In this document: positions 52,557-60,251 of the stretch, in pieces | Layout: every line of letters starts with the position of its first letter | Position numbering within the stretch: the stretch's first letter is position 1 | NCBI GenBank assembly: GCA_963650165.1 | Contig: CAVJKX010000006.1 | Coordinates: 43,626-107,625 of the forward strand | Length of the DNA stretch: 64,000 nucleotides | Source of the DNA: F23-B02 sp963650165 | GTDB taxonomy: Bacteria > Bacillota > Clostridia > Oscillospirales > Oscillospiraceae | Direction of reading: 5' to 3' | The notes under the pieces: model-generated | Databases searched by the model: none | What the model was told of the DNA's origin: nothing | The model's input: only the letters and a program-made list of their open reading frames with translations | Position numbers and translations under genes: made by a program

Positions 52557-54305
52557 TCAAAACGGCCAGTTCGGCAGCCATTTGAGGAGATTTGTCGCAA
52601 GCTCGGCGTTCACGCTCACGCCCGACAGCACGGGGTAGAACAGGATAAACAGCCCGCAGCCGAGCCCGGTCAGACCGTAGACGTTAAACTTCCAGCCCTT
52701 CGTATTGCCCTCCATGAGGCTGAATATGCGCGCAAGAGCGAGCACGAGGAATACCGAGGAGGGGAAGTAGTGGTACTCGAAGGTCGTGCGCGTTATGAAC
52801 ACCCAGGGCAGCAGCTGCGCAAGATAGCCTATGACGATAAACTGCGAGAGCTTATCGCGGCGCCTGACGGCGAAAACCGCGCACAGACCCACGGCTATGA
52901 GCCCTGCCCAGCACAGCACGGGGTTCAGAAACGCTCCGAAGGACGAGCGCGTGCCGTCGCCGAAATACTTCAGGTAGTACAGTATCGGCCGGTCGTCGAT
53001 CACCCACTGACACCAGCGCGAGGAGTACGGATGCTCCGAGTGAACGCCGGAGTGGTAGCTGAACATGAAGCTCTGATTGTCAAGCACCATGTTCGCATAG
53101 TCGGAGCTGAAATACATTCCGACGCCGTCGAGCCCGAGTGCTTTGCCGTAGGGGTAGTAGCTCGCGTAGTATATCATTGCCGGGACGAGCACGAAGAAAA
53201 CGACGCAGAAGGCGCAGTTTTTAAGAAATGCCTTTATCTCGAAATTGCGTATCCAACGGATAAGCCAGATCACCGCAAGCCCCGCGCCCGCATAGAAGCA
53301 GGTCCATTTGCAGGTGGCGCCTATGCCGAAGAACAGCCCCGACAGCGCAAGATCGCGGCGTCTTCCTTCCGTTATGTACATGTACATAAAAAGATACATC
53401 AGCAGGATGAAAAACACCGAGTAGCTGTCTATCGTCGCTATCCTCGTCTGCGTAAAGTGCATGAAATCAAATGCGAAGAGCGCCGTTGCGCAGGCGCATA
53501 CGCGCGTTGACGCGAACATGCGCTTTAAAAGCGCGTACATGACCGGCAGCATCAGAACGCCGATGAGCGTGCCCGAAAAGCGCCAGCCGAAGGGCGTCAT
53601 GCCGAAAAGGGATATGCCTATGGCAATGATGAGCTTGCCCAGCGGCGGATGCGATACCTCGTAGGGGTAGATGCCCTCAAGGTTTTCAAAGGCCGTGCGG
53701 GCGTGGTATATCTCGTCAAAGTATGTGCTGTTGGTGTAGTGCTGATACTCCGGCACGGTGTCCTGCTCGTCGAAAAGCTCGGGGGCGTCGCTGCTGCTGC
53801 CGGCAAGCTCGCCGCCGCAGCGTATCGCGATCTCGCCGAGCCGGACGTCGCCCGCCGCTGTCAGACGCAGATAGCGCGCAGCGCCGGTGCTGAGCGCGTC
53901 GAGCTCGACGCTGTTCCATTTAAACAGCGCAACGTAGTTCTGCTCAAACGAGCACATATCAAACCAGCCCTCGCCGTCGTCGGAGGCCTCTATCCGATAG
54001 CTTCCTGTGTTCAGCCCCGAGTATATCATGATGCCGTCGATATCCCGCACCTGTCCGAGATCTATAATAACGCTTTCGCCGCTTCTGAACTCATGGAACG
54101 ACTGCGGCGCGTCGGTATCGCCGAGACCGGTGAAGGCGACGGCGGCGTATACGAGCGTAATAATGCTCAGCGCTGCGGCGTCGGCCCGGCGGAAGGCACT
54201 TTTGTCTCTGACCTCAAGCACCGCCGAGGCGGGGGAGGGGCAGCCGAAGAAGAAAAGCCCAATAAAAAGCAGTATCAGTATCGGAAAAGCATATGTAAGC
54301 TGCAC
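52557..54305 (-). CDS. PMT-family (GT39) glycosyltransferase with a discoidin-like insert
   Basis: 582 aa from GTG at 54305, which has GGAGG 6 nt upstream; a TTG seven codons earlier is the longer alternative. After two N-terminal TM helices comes a soluble region (~75-180) with VIIDLGQVRDIDGIMIYSG and ARYLRLTAAGDVRLGEIAIR, a galactose-binding (F5/8 type C) fold. Then the PMT core: YFDEIYHARTAFE (the DE motif), HPPLGKLIIAIG, and ten or so TM helices. Known family: transfer of a sugar from a polyprenyl-phosphate carrier to protein or glycan outside the membrane. Confidence 0.88.
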   Translation of the reverse strand: MQLTYAFPILILLFIGLFFFGCPSPASAVLEVRDKSAFRRADAAALSIITLVYAAVAFTGLGDTDAPQSFHEFRSGESVIIDLGQVRDIDGIMIYSGLNTGSYRIEASDDGEGWFDMCSFEQNYVALFKWNSVELDALSTGAARYLRLTAAGDVRLGEIAIRCGGELAGSSSDAPELFDEQDTVPEYQHYTNSTYFDEIYHARTAFENLEGIYPYEVSHPPLGKLIIAIGISLFGMTPFGWRFSGTLIGVLMLPVMYALLKRMFASTRVCACATALFAFDFMHFTQTRIATIDSYSVFFILLMYLFMYMYITEGRRRDLALSGLFFGIGATCKWTCFYAGAGLAVIWLIRWIRNFEIKAFLKNCAFCVVFFVLVPAMIYYASYYPYGKALGLDGVGMYFSSDYANMVLDNQSFMFSYHSGVHSEHPYSSRWCQWVIDDRPILYYLKYFGDGTRSSFGAFLNPVLCWAGLIAVGLCAVFAVRRRDKLSQFIVIGYLAQLLPWVFITRTTFEYHYFPSSVFLVLALARIFSLMEGNTKGWKFNVYGLTGLGCGLFILFYPVLSGVSVNAELATNLLKWLPNWPF

Positions 54306-54417
54306 GGCGCGCCTCCATGTAAACAAGTCATAATAAATAATTATATTAAATTGTGCGCCTCTTGTCCACCGTGCGGCGGCCTTGTTTTAAAAAATTCACA
54401 TATATTTAAGCAAGCGC

Positions 54418-54446
54418 TTGACTTAATCGCCTTTTGGGGATAAAAT
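54418..54446 (+). promoter_or_regulatory. Promoter of rny
   Basis: TTGACT (54418-54423), 17 nt, TAAAAT (54441-54446), predicting a leader of about 190 nt. Confidence 0.75.
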
Positions 54447-54452
54447 AAATCG

Positions 54453-54644
54453 GATAATATTTTAGACAACTGCACCTGTTTGGGGATGAAAACCGGGTGC
54501 GGCTGAGATAAGACGCCCGGGGAGGCGCCTTTGCAAAAATATTAGATACAATTTTACGGACGTGTGGCGCTTGATGCCGCGTCTTACAGCTAAATTTTTA
54601 AACCACCGCAAAATTCTTGAAGAATGGAGGTGTGTTTACTTTCT
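54453..54644 (+). promoter_or_regulatory. Long structured 5' leader of rny
   Basis: Two alternative hairpins share one strand: GCACC (54472-54476) can pair with GGTGC (54496-54500), or CCGGGTG (54493-54499) with CGCCCGG (54514-54520). A later stem is GACG/CGTC around 54559-54583. The upstream part of this 300-nt gap (54327-54417) shows nothing else. RNase Y controls mRNA decay, so autoregulation through its leader is possible but unproven. Confidence 0.4.
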
Positions 54645-56192
54645 ATGACTATTCCATTATGGTTAGCAATAATTCTTGTAGTTGTTTTTTGTGTTATAGG
54701 ATTTGTTTCCGGCATGACTTACCGCAAAAAGGTCGCCGAGCGTGAGATATCCAGTGCAGAAGATGAAGCAAAAAGAATAATTAATGATGCCATAAAGAGT
54801 GCCGAGAGCAAAAAACGTGAGGCTCTCGTCGAGGCAAAGGAAGAAATACACAAAAACCGCTCGGAGTTCGAGCGCGAAGAAAAGGCACGCCGTGCCGACC
54901 TGCAGAAGCAGGAAAGAAGACTTCAGCAGAAGGAAGAAAACCTCGACCGCAAGACCGATTCCCTTGAGCGCAAGAACGAGACTCTTGCCCGCAAGATATC
55001 CGACGTCGAGGCGCAGCAGGAGGAGATAGCTCTTATCAAGAAGAGCCAGCTCGAAATGCTCGAAAAGGTATCGGGCTACACGGTCGATGAGGCAAAGGCA
55101 TACCTCATCAACGCCCTCAAGGACGAGGTCACGCACGAAATGGCCGTCAAGGTCAAGGAGGTCGAGGCTCAGTACAAGGAGGAGGCCGATGCCCGCGCAC
55201 GCGAGATCATCGTAACGGCCATCCAGCGCTGCGCGGCAGACCATGCAAGCGAAGTCACCGTATCCGTCGTACCACTCCCCAACGACGAGATGAAGGGACG
55301 CATCATCGGCCGCGAGGGCCGCAATATCCGCAGCATAGAAACGCTCACGGGCTGTGATCTCATCATTGACGATACGCCCGAGGCGATAACCGTATCGAGC
55401 TTTGACCCCGTCCGCCGCGAGGTGGCGCGTCTTGCTCTTGAAAAGCTCATTGCCGACGGACGCATCCATCCGGCGCGCATTGAGGAAATGGTCGCCAAGG
55501 CGCAGAAGGAAGTCAATGCAACCATCAAGGCCGAAGGCGAACGCGCCGTGTTTGAAACGAACATCCACGGTCTTAACTCCGAGCTTATCAAGCTGCTCGG
55601 CCGCATGAAATACCGCACGAGCTACGGCCAGAACGTTCTGCAGCACTCCATCGAGGTGTCGCACATTGCCGGTCTGCTTGCAGCGGAGCTCGGCGTCGAG
55701 GTCAATGTCGCAAAGCGCGCCGGCCTCCTGCACGATATCGGCAAGTCCATCGACCACGAGGTCGAGGGCAGCCACGTCTCCATCGGCGTCGATATCTGCC
55801 GTAAGTACAAGGAGAGCGAAGCGGTCATCCACGCTATCGAAGCGCACCACGGTGACGTTGAGCCGCACACGGTCGTTGCCTGCCTCGTTCAGGCCGCCGA
55901 TGCGATCAGCGCATCCCGTCCCGGCGCACGCCGCGAGAATATCGAAAACTACGTCAAGCGCCTTGAAAAGCTTGAGGAGATATCCAAGAGCTTCCCCGGC
56001 ATCGCCGGCAGCTATGCCATCCAGGCCGGACGCGAGATCCGCGTAATGGTCAAGCCCGAGGATGTTTCCGAGGATCAGATGGTGCTGCTTGCCCGCGATA
56101 TCGCAAAGAAGATCGAGGAAGAGCTGACCTATCCCGGTCAGATCAAGGTCCACGTCCTGCGCGAGACCAAGGCCGTCGAGTACGCAAAATAA
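54645..56192 (+). CDS. rny: Ribonuclease Y
   Basis: 515 aa from ATG at 54645. An upstream in-frame ATG at 54624 would put the GGAGG inside the gene; the chosen start leaves that SD about 15 nt away, so the exact start is slightly uncertain. Order: one N-terminal TM helix (~3-25), a long charged coiled coil (to ~190), KH domain with GRIIGREGRNIRSIE, HD domain with AGLLHDIGKSIDHE, and a C-terminal domain. Endoribonuclease that starts mRNA decay at the membrane. Confidence 0.97.
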   Translation: MTIPLWLAIILVVVFCVIGFVSGMTYRKKVAEREISSAEDEAKRIINDAIKSAESKKREALVEAKEEIHKNRSEFEREEKARRADLQKQERRLQQKEENLDRKTDSLERKNETLARKISDVEAQQEEIALIKKSQLEMLEKVSGYTVDEAKAYLINALKDEVTHEMAVKVKEVEAQYKEEADARAREIIVTAIQRCAADHASEVTVSVVPLPNDEMKGRIIGREGRNIRSIETLTGCDLIIDDTPEAITVSSFDPVRREVARLALEKLIADGRIHPARIEEMVAKAQKEVNATIKAEGERAVFETNIHGLNSELIKLLGRMKYRTSYGQNVLQHSIEVSHIAGLLAAELGVEVNVAKRAGLLHDIGKSIDHEVEGSHVSIGVDICRKYKESEAVIHAIEAHHGDVEPHTVVACLVQAADAISASRPGARRENIENYVKRLEKLEEISKSFPGIAGSYAIQAGREIRVMVKPEDVSEDQMVLLARDIAKKIEEELTYPGQIKVHVLRETKAVEYAK

Positions 56193-56195
56193 ATT

Positions 56196-56234
56196 TAAAA
56201 GACAGGCAATCGTTGATTGCCTGTCTTTTTTGCG
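56196..56234 (+). terminator. Terminator of rny
   Basis: AAAGACAGGCAATC, GTT, GATTGCCTGTCTTTTTT. Confidence 0.92.
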
Positions 56235-56240
56235 AATAAT

Positions 56241-56268
56241 AAAACCCCCGCACCGCGAGGTGCGAGGG
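56241..56268 (-). terminator. Terminator of micro-ORF 1
   Basis: On the minus strand CCCTCGCACC, TCGC, GGTGCGGGGG, TTTT. The single U-G pair is only possible on the minus strand. Confidence 0.85.
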
Positions 56269-56286
56269 TCAGAGATGTTGATCAGA

Positions 56287-56400
56287 TTAGGCCTCGTAAC
56301 CGAAGAACTTGTCAAGCTTCTCAAGTTCGTTGTGAGTGCCGCCATCCTCGTGCCAGAGAATTGCTCTGATAAGTGCATAGATAGCAGTGATAGGATTCAT
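56287..56400 (-). CDS. Micro-ORF 1: 37-aa peptide, paralogue of micro-ORF 2
   Basis: 37 codons from ATG at 56400, with a strong AAGGAAGGAAG Shine-Dalgarno 8 nt upstream. It contains AIYALIRAILW, then ELEKLDKFFGYE. The neighbouring micro-ORF 2 has the same plan (AIYDLIKKIV then EFEVLDKIFG), and the two share their upstream leader. Own promoter (TTGACA, 18 nt, TAACAT) and own terminator. No signal peptide; two short amphipathic helices are likely. Not recognised as a known family. Confidence 0.75.
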   Translation of the reverse strand: MNPITAIYALIRAILWHEDGGTHNELEKLDKFFGYEA

Positions 56401-56444
56401 TTTGTTTTCTTCCTTCCTTATAGTTTTCTTAAGACTATTTCCTT

Positions 56445-56478
56445 GCATATGTTAACATATGCCTGCTGCTCGTGTCAA
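56445..56478 (-). promoter_or_regulatory. Promoter of micro-ORF 1 with an 18-bp perfect palindrome
   Basis: On the minus strand TTGACA (56478-56473), 18 nt, TAACAT (56454-56449). GCATATGTTAACATATGC at 56445-56462 is a perfect palindrome lying over the -10 box, an ideal repressor site. Confidence 0.75.
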
Positions 56479-56602
56479 CACGGAATTGTCTCTTTTTGTA
56501 TAAAGAAAACGCAAATATGCGCATTTTGTCGCCGAAAGAGATTGATAATTCAGCAATTACGCAAATTTCGTTTATTTTGAGACAATTAGGAAATGTATTG
56601 AC

Positions 56603-56626
56603 AAAGCACCGCGGAGGCGGTGCTTT
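56603..56626 (-). terminator. Terminator of micro-ORF 2
   Basis: AAAGCACCGC, 4-nt loop, GCGGTGCTTT on the minus strand. It separates the two micro-ORF units. Confidence 0.8.
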
Positions 56627-56643
56627 TAAGTATTCGTCCTGCC

Positions 56644-56751
56644 TTAGAAAGGCAGCTTTCCGAAGATCTTGTCGAGTACTTCAAACTCGTCCTTGGAGTT
56701 GGGCTCGTTGTCGCCGACGATTTTCTTGATCAGGTCGTAGATAGCTTTCAT
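56644..56751 (-). CDS. Micro-ORF 2: 35-aa peptide, paralogue of micro-ORF 1
   Basis: 35 codons from ATG at 56751, with AAGGAAGGAAAG upstream. It begins MKAIYDLIKKIVGDNE and ends EVLDKIFGKLPF. About 6 basic and 7 acidic side chains make it nearly neutral. Shared residues with micro-ORF 1: AIYxLIxxI and ExExLDKxFG. Own promoter (TTGACG, 17 nt, TATTCT) and terminator. The twin arrangement with matching leaders argues that both are translated. Function unknown. Confidence 0.75.
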   Translation of the reverse strand: MKAIYDLIKKIVGDNEPNSKDEFEVLDKIFGKLPF

Positions 56752-56810
56752 TAGTTTTCTTTCCTTCCTTTTTTAAGATTTTAAGGTTCTTAATGACTAT
56801 TTCCATTATG

Positions 56811-56839
56811 AGAATAACATTAAAAAACCAATTCGTCAA
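56811..56839 (-). promoter_or_regulatory. Promoter of micro-ORF 2
   Basis: On the minus strand TTGACG (56839-56834), 17 nt, TATTCT (56816-56811), about 55 nt before the start codon. Confidence 0.6.
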
Positions 56840-56867
56840 TGATAATAAGAAAAATAACTAAAGAAAA

Positions 56868-56900
56868 TAGCGGAATGCGTCGTTTTAAACACATTCCGCT
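56868..56900 (-). terminator. Hairpin downstream of the structured region (minus-strand terminator)
   Basis: On the minus strand AGCGGAATGTG, 9-nt loop, CGCATTCCGCT, then ATTTTCTTT. One U-G pair works only on the minus strand, so it probably ends transcripts coming from the 57162-57530 gene or from the structured RNA. Confidence 0.65.
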
Positions 56901-56955
56901 TCTTATTAGTCTGATATCGGCTGCCATAAACCAAATAGTTGCAACGATACGAACT

Positions 56956-57156
56956 GCCGGTATAAGCCGAACAGCTGCCGCCTGTCAGCATCGTATTGCT
57001 TGCTGCTGACAGGTGCTCACAGTTTTGGACGAGAAAAAATACGCTCAGGCAATCCGAAAGTCTGAGAGGAATACTTTGTGTATTTCCGAGGGCTTTCGGG
57101 CAGCATGAGCGCATTTTAGCCGTTCAAAACCGGCAGCTGCGTCGGACTATACCGGC
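56956..57156 (-). ncRNA. 201-nt three-way-junction RNA candidate
   Basis: Outer stem in three blocks: 56956-56964/57148-57156 (9 bp), 56967-56970/57142-57145 (4 bp), 56972-56980/57131-57139 (9 bp). Side hairpin 56981-56990/57004-57013 (10 bp, 13-nt loop). Long arm: 57022-57031/57121-57130 (10 bp), 57036-57040/57113-57117, 57042-57047/57106-57111, 57054-57060/57093-57099, and a tip 57068-57074/57080-57087 with one bulge. The strand is uncertain: one wobble in the long arm favours plus, but the only terminator (56868-56900) serves minus, directly after the 57162-57530 gene. Not recognised as SRP RNA, 6S or RNase P. Confidence 0.55.
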
Positions 57157-57161
57157 TGAAG

Positions 57162-57530
57162 TTAAATGTTCCAGGTCTCGACACCTTCCTCGAGGACCTC
57201 ACCGTTATTGTACGCCTCGATGATCTTCTGGATGGCGTGGTCGGCAAAGACGGTGCTTATCCTGTCCTCGGTGGCCTCGGGCCATTCCTCGTCGGTGAGC
57301 TCGGGTATCTGCTCGATGTTGCGCATCTGGTTGACGGCCTTGCGCCAGCGGTTCTGATTTTCGACGGTGTGGCGCACGAGTCTGTCGTCGGGAGCGAGCT
57401 CCGTTACGTCGAGCTTGCCGATCACGCGGTCGATGACTATCGTGCCGTGGCCGTTTTCCTCCTTGCCGTGGGGGAAGTACCAGTATACAAGGCGCTGCTC
57501 GTTTTCTTCTTTAAGCTTGAAAGTTACCAT
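57162..57530 (-). CDS. Conserved-looking small hypothetical protein
   Basis: 122 aa, SD GGAGAATGAG. Soluble and acidic, rich in Glu/Asp; starts with TFKLKEENEQRLVYWYFPHG, then NGHGTIVIDRVIGKLDVTEL. No signal, membrane helix or named domain recognised. It has its own promoter inside the end of the EFR1 gene and is followed by the structured region at 56956-57156. Confidence 0.7.
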   Translation of the reverse strand: MVTFKLKEENEQRLVYWYFPHGKEENGHGTIVIDRVIGKLDVTELAPDDRLVRHTVENQNRWRKAVNQMRNIEQIPELTDEEWPEATEDRISTVFADHAIQKIIEAYNNGEVLEEGVETWNI

Positions 57531-57568
57531 ATCTCATTCTCCGCAGTATTTAAAATTTGGATGCGGTA

Positions 57569-57597
57569 ATTATAGCACGCTTCCGGAGAAATTTCAA
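57569..57597 (-). promoter_or_regulatory. Promoter of the 122-aa protein gene
   Basis: On the minus strand TTGAAA (57597-57592), 17 nt, TATAAT (57574-57569), overlapping the last codons of the EFR1 gene. Confidence 0.7.
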
Positions 57598-58376
57598 TCA
57601 ATATGAATGATGCTTTCCATAAGCTCGGCGGCGCTGACGTTGGGATTGTGGTAGTGCTCGCGCTTTACGGTCTTCTGCGTCAGCGTGATCGCCTCCTTCG
57701 GGCAGTACTGCAGGCAGCTCAGGCACTGGATGCAGTCCCTGCCGAATACGGGCTTTCCGTCAACAAAGCGGATATTTCCCTTGGGGCAGAGCTTTTCGCA
57801 CTGCCGGCAGCCTATGCAGGCATCGGTTACGGCAAACTTCCTGGCCTTGCCGGCCGCGATTTTCGGCCACAGCTTGCTCTCAAGCGCGTTGAGACCCTTC
57901 CTGGGCGGCGCTTTTTTGCTCTTTTCATTGCAGAGAATGGAGTTTACGAGCTTTTCGGCCCTGCGCTCGCTGCGCTTCTGCGCCATTTCCGGCGTCACGG
58001 GCGGCACCATGACCTGATGCGGGAAAAGCCATATGGCCGAGCACTGGTGGGAAAGTCCCGTCCAGAGATCGAGATGGAAGCGCTCGTCGATCTTGTGCAG
58101 GCCGCAGCCGAGATAGCCGCAGTACTGGCCGACGGCGAAGGTGTACGCGCCCGGCGCGATCTTAATGCTGCCGAGATAGCTCTCGACGTCGCCGGGCAGT
58201 CCGCCGCCGTAGCAGGGGACGACAAAGCCCACGCGCTCGGCATCGGTCACGTCCGTCTTGACGGGGGCCTTGCGCATCATGATGATGTCCGTGTCGCCAA
58301 GGCCCTTTGCGATGTTCTTTGCCATGTCCAGGCAGTTGCCGCTGCCGGAATAGCAGAATATAACGTTTTTGCTCAT
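57594..58376 (-). CDS. EFR1-family flavodoxin/ferredoxin fusion protein
   Basis: 260 aa. An N-terminal flavodoxin-like domain (FMN loop FCYSGSGNCLDMA, then FVVPCYGGGLPGDVESYL, and VGQYCGYLGC) and a C-terminal dicluster ferredoxin (CIGCRQCEKLCP and CIQCLSCLQYCP). EFR1 proteins carry out internal electron transfer, partner unknown. Divergent from a TetR gene through fully overlapping promoters, so probably controlled by it. Confidence 0.93.
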   Translation of the reverse strand: MSKNVIFCYSGSGNCLDMAKNIAKGLGDTDIIMMRKAPVKTDVTDAERVGFVVPCYGGGLPGDVESYLGSIKIAPGAYTFAVGQYCGYLGCGLHKIDERFHLDLWTGLSHQCSAIWLFPHQVMVPPVTPEMAQKRSERRAEKLVNSILCNEKSKKAPPRKGLNALESKLWPKIAAGKARKFAVTDACIGCRQCEKLCPKGNIRFVDGKPVFGRDCIQCLSCLQYCPKEAITLTQKTVKREHYHNPNVSAAELMESIIHID

Positions 58377-58413
58377 ACGATCTGCTCCTTTGTTAAATTA
58401 TCTTCATGATCCG

Positions 58414-58443
58414 ATTGTAGCACAAAAGCATTTATGATACAAT
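58414..58443. promoter_or_regulatory. Fully overlapping face-to-face promoters of EFR1 and tetR
   Basis: Rightward: TTGTAG (58415-58420), 17 nt, TACAAT (58438-58443). Leftward: TTGTAT (58442-58437), 17 nt, TACAAT (58419-58414). Each -10 box is the other's -35 in reverse, so only one polymerase can bind at a time. Confidence 0.75.
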
Positions 58444-58477
58444 AGTACCATAGCCAAATAATACAAAGGAGAAAATT

Positions 58478-59011
58478 ATGTATCACATAAAGCCGGATAA
58501 GCGCGCTCAGACCTCGGCAGAGCTCATCTGCGGCGGGCTCAGACAGTGTCTGAAGGAGAAAAGCTTTGAGAACATAACGATATCGGACATTCAGCGCGCT
58601 TCGGGCGTGAGCCGCTCGACCTTTTACCGCAACTTCGACCGCATCGAGGACGTGCTCGCCCTCATGTGCGACAGGGTGTTTGAGGAGGCGTTCACCTCCG
58701 GCTATGCGAATATAAGCGAGGCGGTGTTCCGCACCTGGTTCAGGCACGACGATATGGTCGAGACCGTCGTCGGCATCGGCCGCAGCGACATGCTGTATTC
58801 GAGCCTGCGCCGCTGCGCCGAGAGCCTGCGTTCATCGCTGCCGGATATGGAGCGGACCGGGTCGTTTGACTATCTGGTCTCCATCATCTCGTCGGCAATG
58901 ATGGGCATCATGGTCACCTGGGTCGAGCGCGGCAAGCGCGAGAGCGAGGATGAGCTCAAAAACGCCGTCCTGCAGAGCTTCAAGGCCATGAAATTCATAG
59001 GCCTGGCGTGA
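58478..59011 (+). CDS. TetR-family regulator divergent to EFR1
   Basis: 177 aa, SD GGAG. HTH: LKEKSFENITISDIQRASGV then SRSTFYRNFDRIEDVL. C-terminal ligand domain typical of the TetR_C_33-like group. Short intergenic region and shared promoter DNA make the EFR1 gene its most likely target. Confidence 0.92.
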   Translation: MYHIKPDKRAQTSAELICGGLRQCLKEKSFENITISDIQRASGVSRSTFYRNFDRIEDVLALMCDRVFEEAFTSGYANISEAVFRTWFRHDDMVETVVGIGRSDMLYSSLRRCAESLRSSLPDMERTGSFDYLVSIISSAMMGIMVTWVERGKRESEDELKNAVLQSFKAMKFIGLA

Positions 59012-59021
59012 AAATGAAAAA

Positions 59022-59042
59022 ACCGGAGAGAAGCTCTCCGGT
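59022..59042 (-). terminator. Terminator of rodA
   Basis: On the minus strand ACCGGAGAG, CTT, CTCTCCGGT, then TTTTTC. Confidence 0.8.
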
Positions 59043-59108
59043 CAAATCCATGTAATATCCGCCGTGTGAGGGGAATTTTTTTGAGCCTTTAGGCAGGCTG
59101 ATATTGCA

Positions 59109-60251
59109 TTATTGATATTGCAGGAAGTTCTGCCGCGGCTTTGGTCGGTATTTTACACCCGACACGAGGCCGATGCAGGCGTACATCGCAACGATCGACG
59201 AGCCGCCGTAGCTGAAAAACGGCAGCGTTATGCCGACGACGGGGGTTATGCCGATGCACATGCCGATGTTGACAAAGGACTGGAACGCCAGCGACGCCGC
59301 AACGCCGAAGCATATGAGCATGCCGAATGGACTGCCCGAGCGCAGGCCGATGATGCAGCAGCGGATGATTATTATGCTCAGGAGTATGATGATGGCAAGG
59401 CAGGCCACCATGCCGAGCTCCTCGCCGATGGAGGCAAAGACGCAGTCGGTGTGGCGCGCATTGTAGCTGCTCTGCGAGAAGCTTCCCTGGCCGAAACCGA
59501 CGCCCGTCCAGCGGCCGGAGGCCAGCGCGTCCTTGCAGTGATTGGTCTGCCATGTTATGCCCTGACCGGTGGGGTCAACGACATCGGGTATATACGGCGC
59601 GAGAATGCGCTTTTTCTGATAATCCTTGAGCAGGAAGTTCCAGAAAAGGGGGATCATCGCCGCAACGGCTGCCGCGGCCGCCGCCATCCAGTACCACGCG
59701 ATGCCTGCGCAGATGAGCATGATGACGAATATGGCCATGAATATCAGCGCACTGCCGAGGTCGTTCGGGATAACGACTATGAGGACGAAATACAGCGCCC
59801 AGTGCAGACCGAGCTTCACTACAGACGAAAGCTTGTTGAGCGTGCGCTGCTCCTTGTAGTTTGCCATCTGCTTGGCCAGAAGAACAATGAATATGACCTT
59901 GACGATCTCCGAGGGCTGAACGCCGATGCCGGCAAAGCGGTACCATGCGCGCGAGCCGTTGACCTCCGTGCCGAAGATGAGAAGGCCGATGATGAACAGC
60001 ACGTTGAATATCGTGAGATACACCCATTTGTCCGCAATGAGGTCAGGGTCAACGACCGAGAACACGACGAATGCGGCGATGCCGATTATCATCGAGAAGG
60101 TCTGAACGAAAACATATTTCGTCCAGCCGTAGGACTGCGTCATGCTGTAGATCATGATTATGCCGAAAACCGTGCACAGAGTACAGATGGCGAGGAGAAA
60201 AATATCCGCTCGTCTGAAGAAGTCTTTAATTTTTCGGGAATCTATTTTAAT
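59109..60251 (-). CDS. rodA: RodA/FtsW-type peptidoglycan glycosyltransferase (SEDS family), non-standard start
   Basis: SEDS motifs: FGTEVNGSRAWYRFAGIGVQPSEIVKV, PNDLGSALIFM, and ITPVVGITLPFFSYGGSS. The first ATG is at 60155, but the frame is open 5' of it to a stop at 60269-60267 and encodes DSRKIKDFFRRADIFLLAICTLCTVFGIIMIYS (split here: KDFFRRADIFLL, TVFGIIMIYS), exactly the conserved RodA N-terminus with TM1. No ATG, GTG or TTG lies in that part; ATT at 60251, with AAGGG 11 nt upstream, is the best start. It polymerises glycan strands in cell elongation or sporulation. Confidence 0.88.
   Translation of the reverse strand: MKIDSRKIKDFFRRADIFLLAICTLCTVFGIIMIYSMTQSYGWTKYVFVQTFSMIIGIAAFVVFSVVDPDLIADKWVYLTIFNVLFIIGLLIFGTEVNGSRAWYRFAGIGVQPSEIVKVIFIVLLAKQMANYKEQRTLNKLSSVVKLGLHWALYFVLIVVIPNDLGSALIFMAIFVIMLICAGIAWYWMAAAAAAVAAMIPLFWNFLLKDYQKKRILAPYIPDVVDPTGQGITWQTNHCKDALASGRWTGVGFGQGSFSQSSYNARHTDCVFASIGEELGMVACLAIIILLSIIIIRCCIIGLRSGSPFGMLICFGVAASLAFQSFVNIGMCIGITPVVGITLPFFSYGGSSIVAMYACIGLVSGVKYRPKPRQNFLQYQ

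Noticed and set aside
54472..54545. TPP riboswitch upstream of rny
   Set aside because: GGGTGC and CTGAGA resemble the THI-box start, but the downstream CCTGAT...GGATAATGCC core is missing and the gene has no link to thiamine.
54663..56378. 571-codon open frame opposite rny
   Set aside because: Mirror of the KH/HD coding sequence; no homology expected.
56956..57156. 6S RNA or SRP RNA
   Set aside because: 6S has one long rod without a strong side hairpin, and SRP RNA needs a GGAA tetraloop with AGCAGC; neither is seen.
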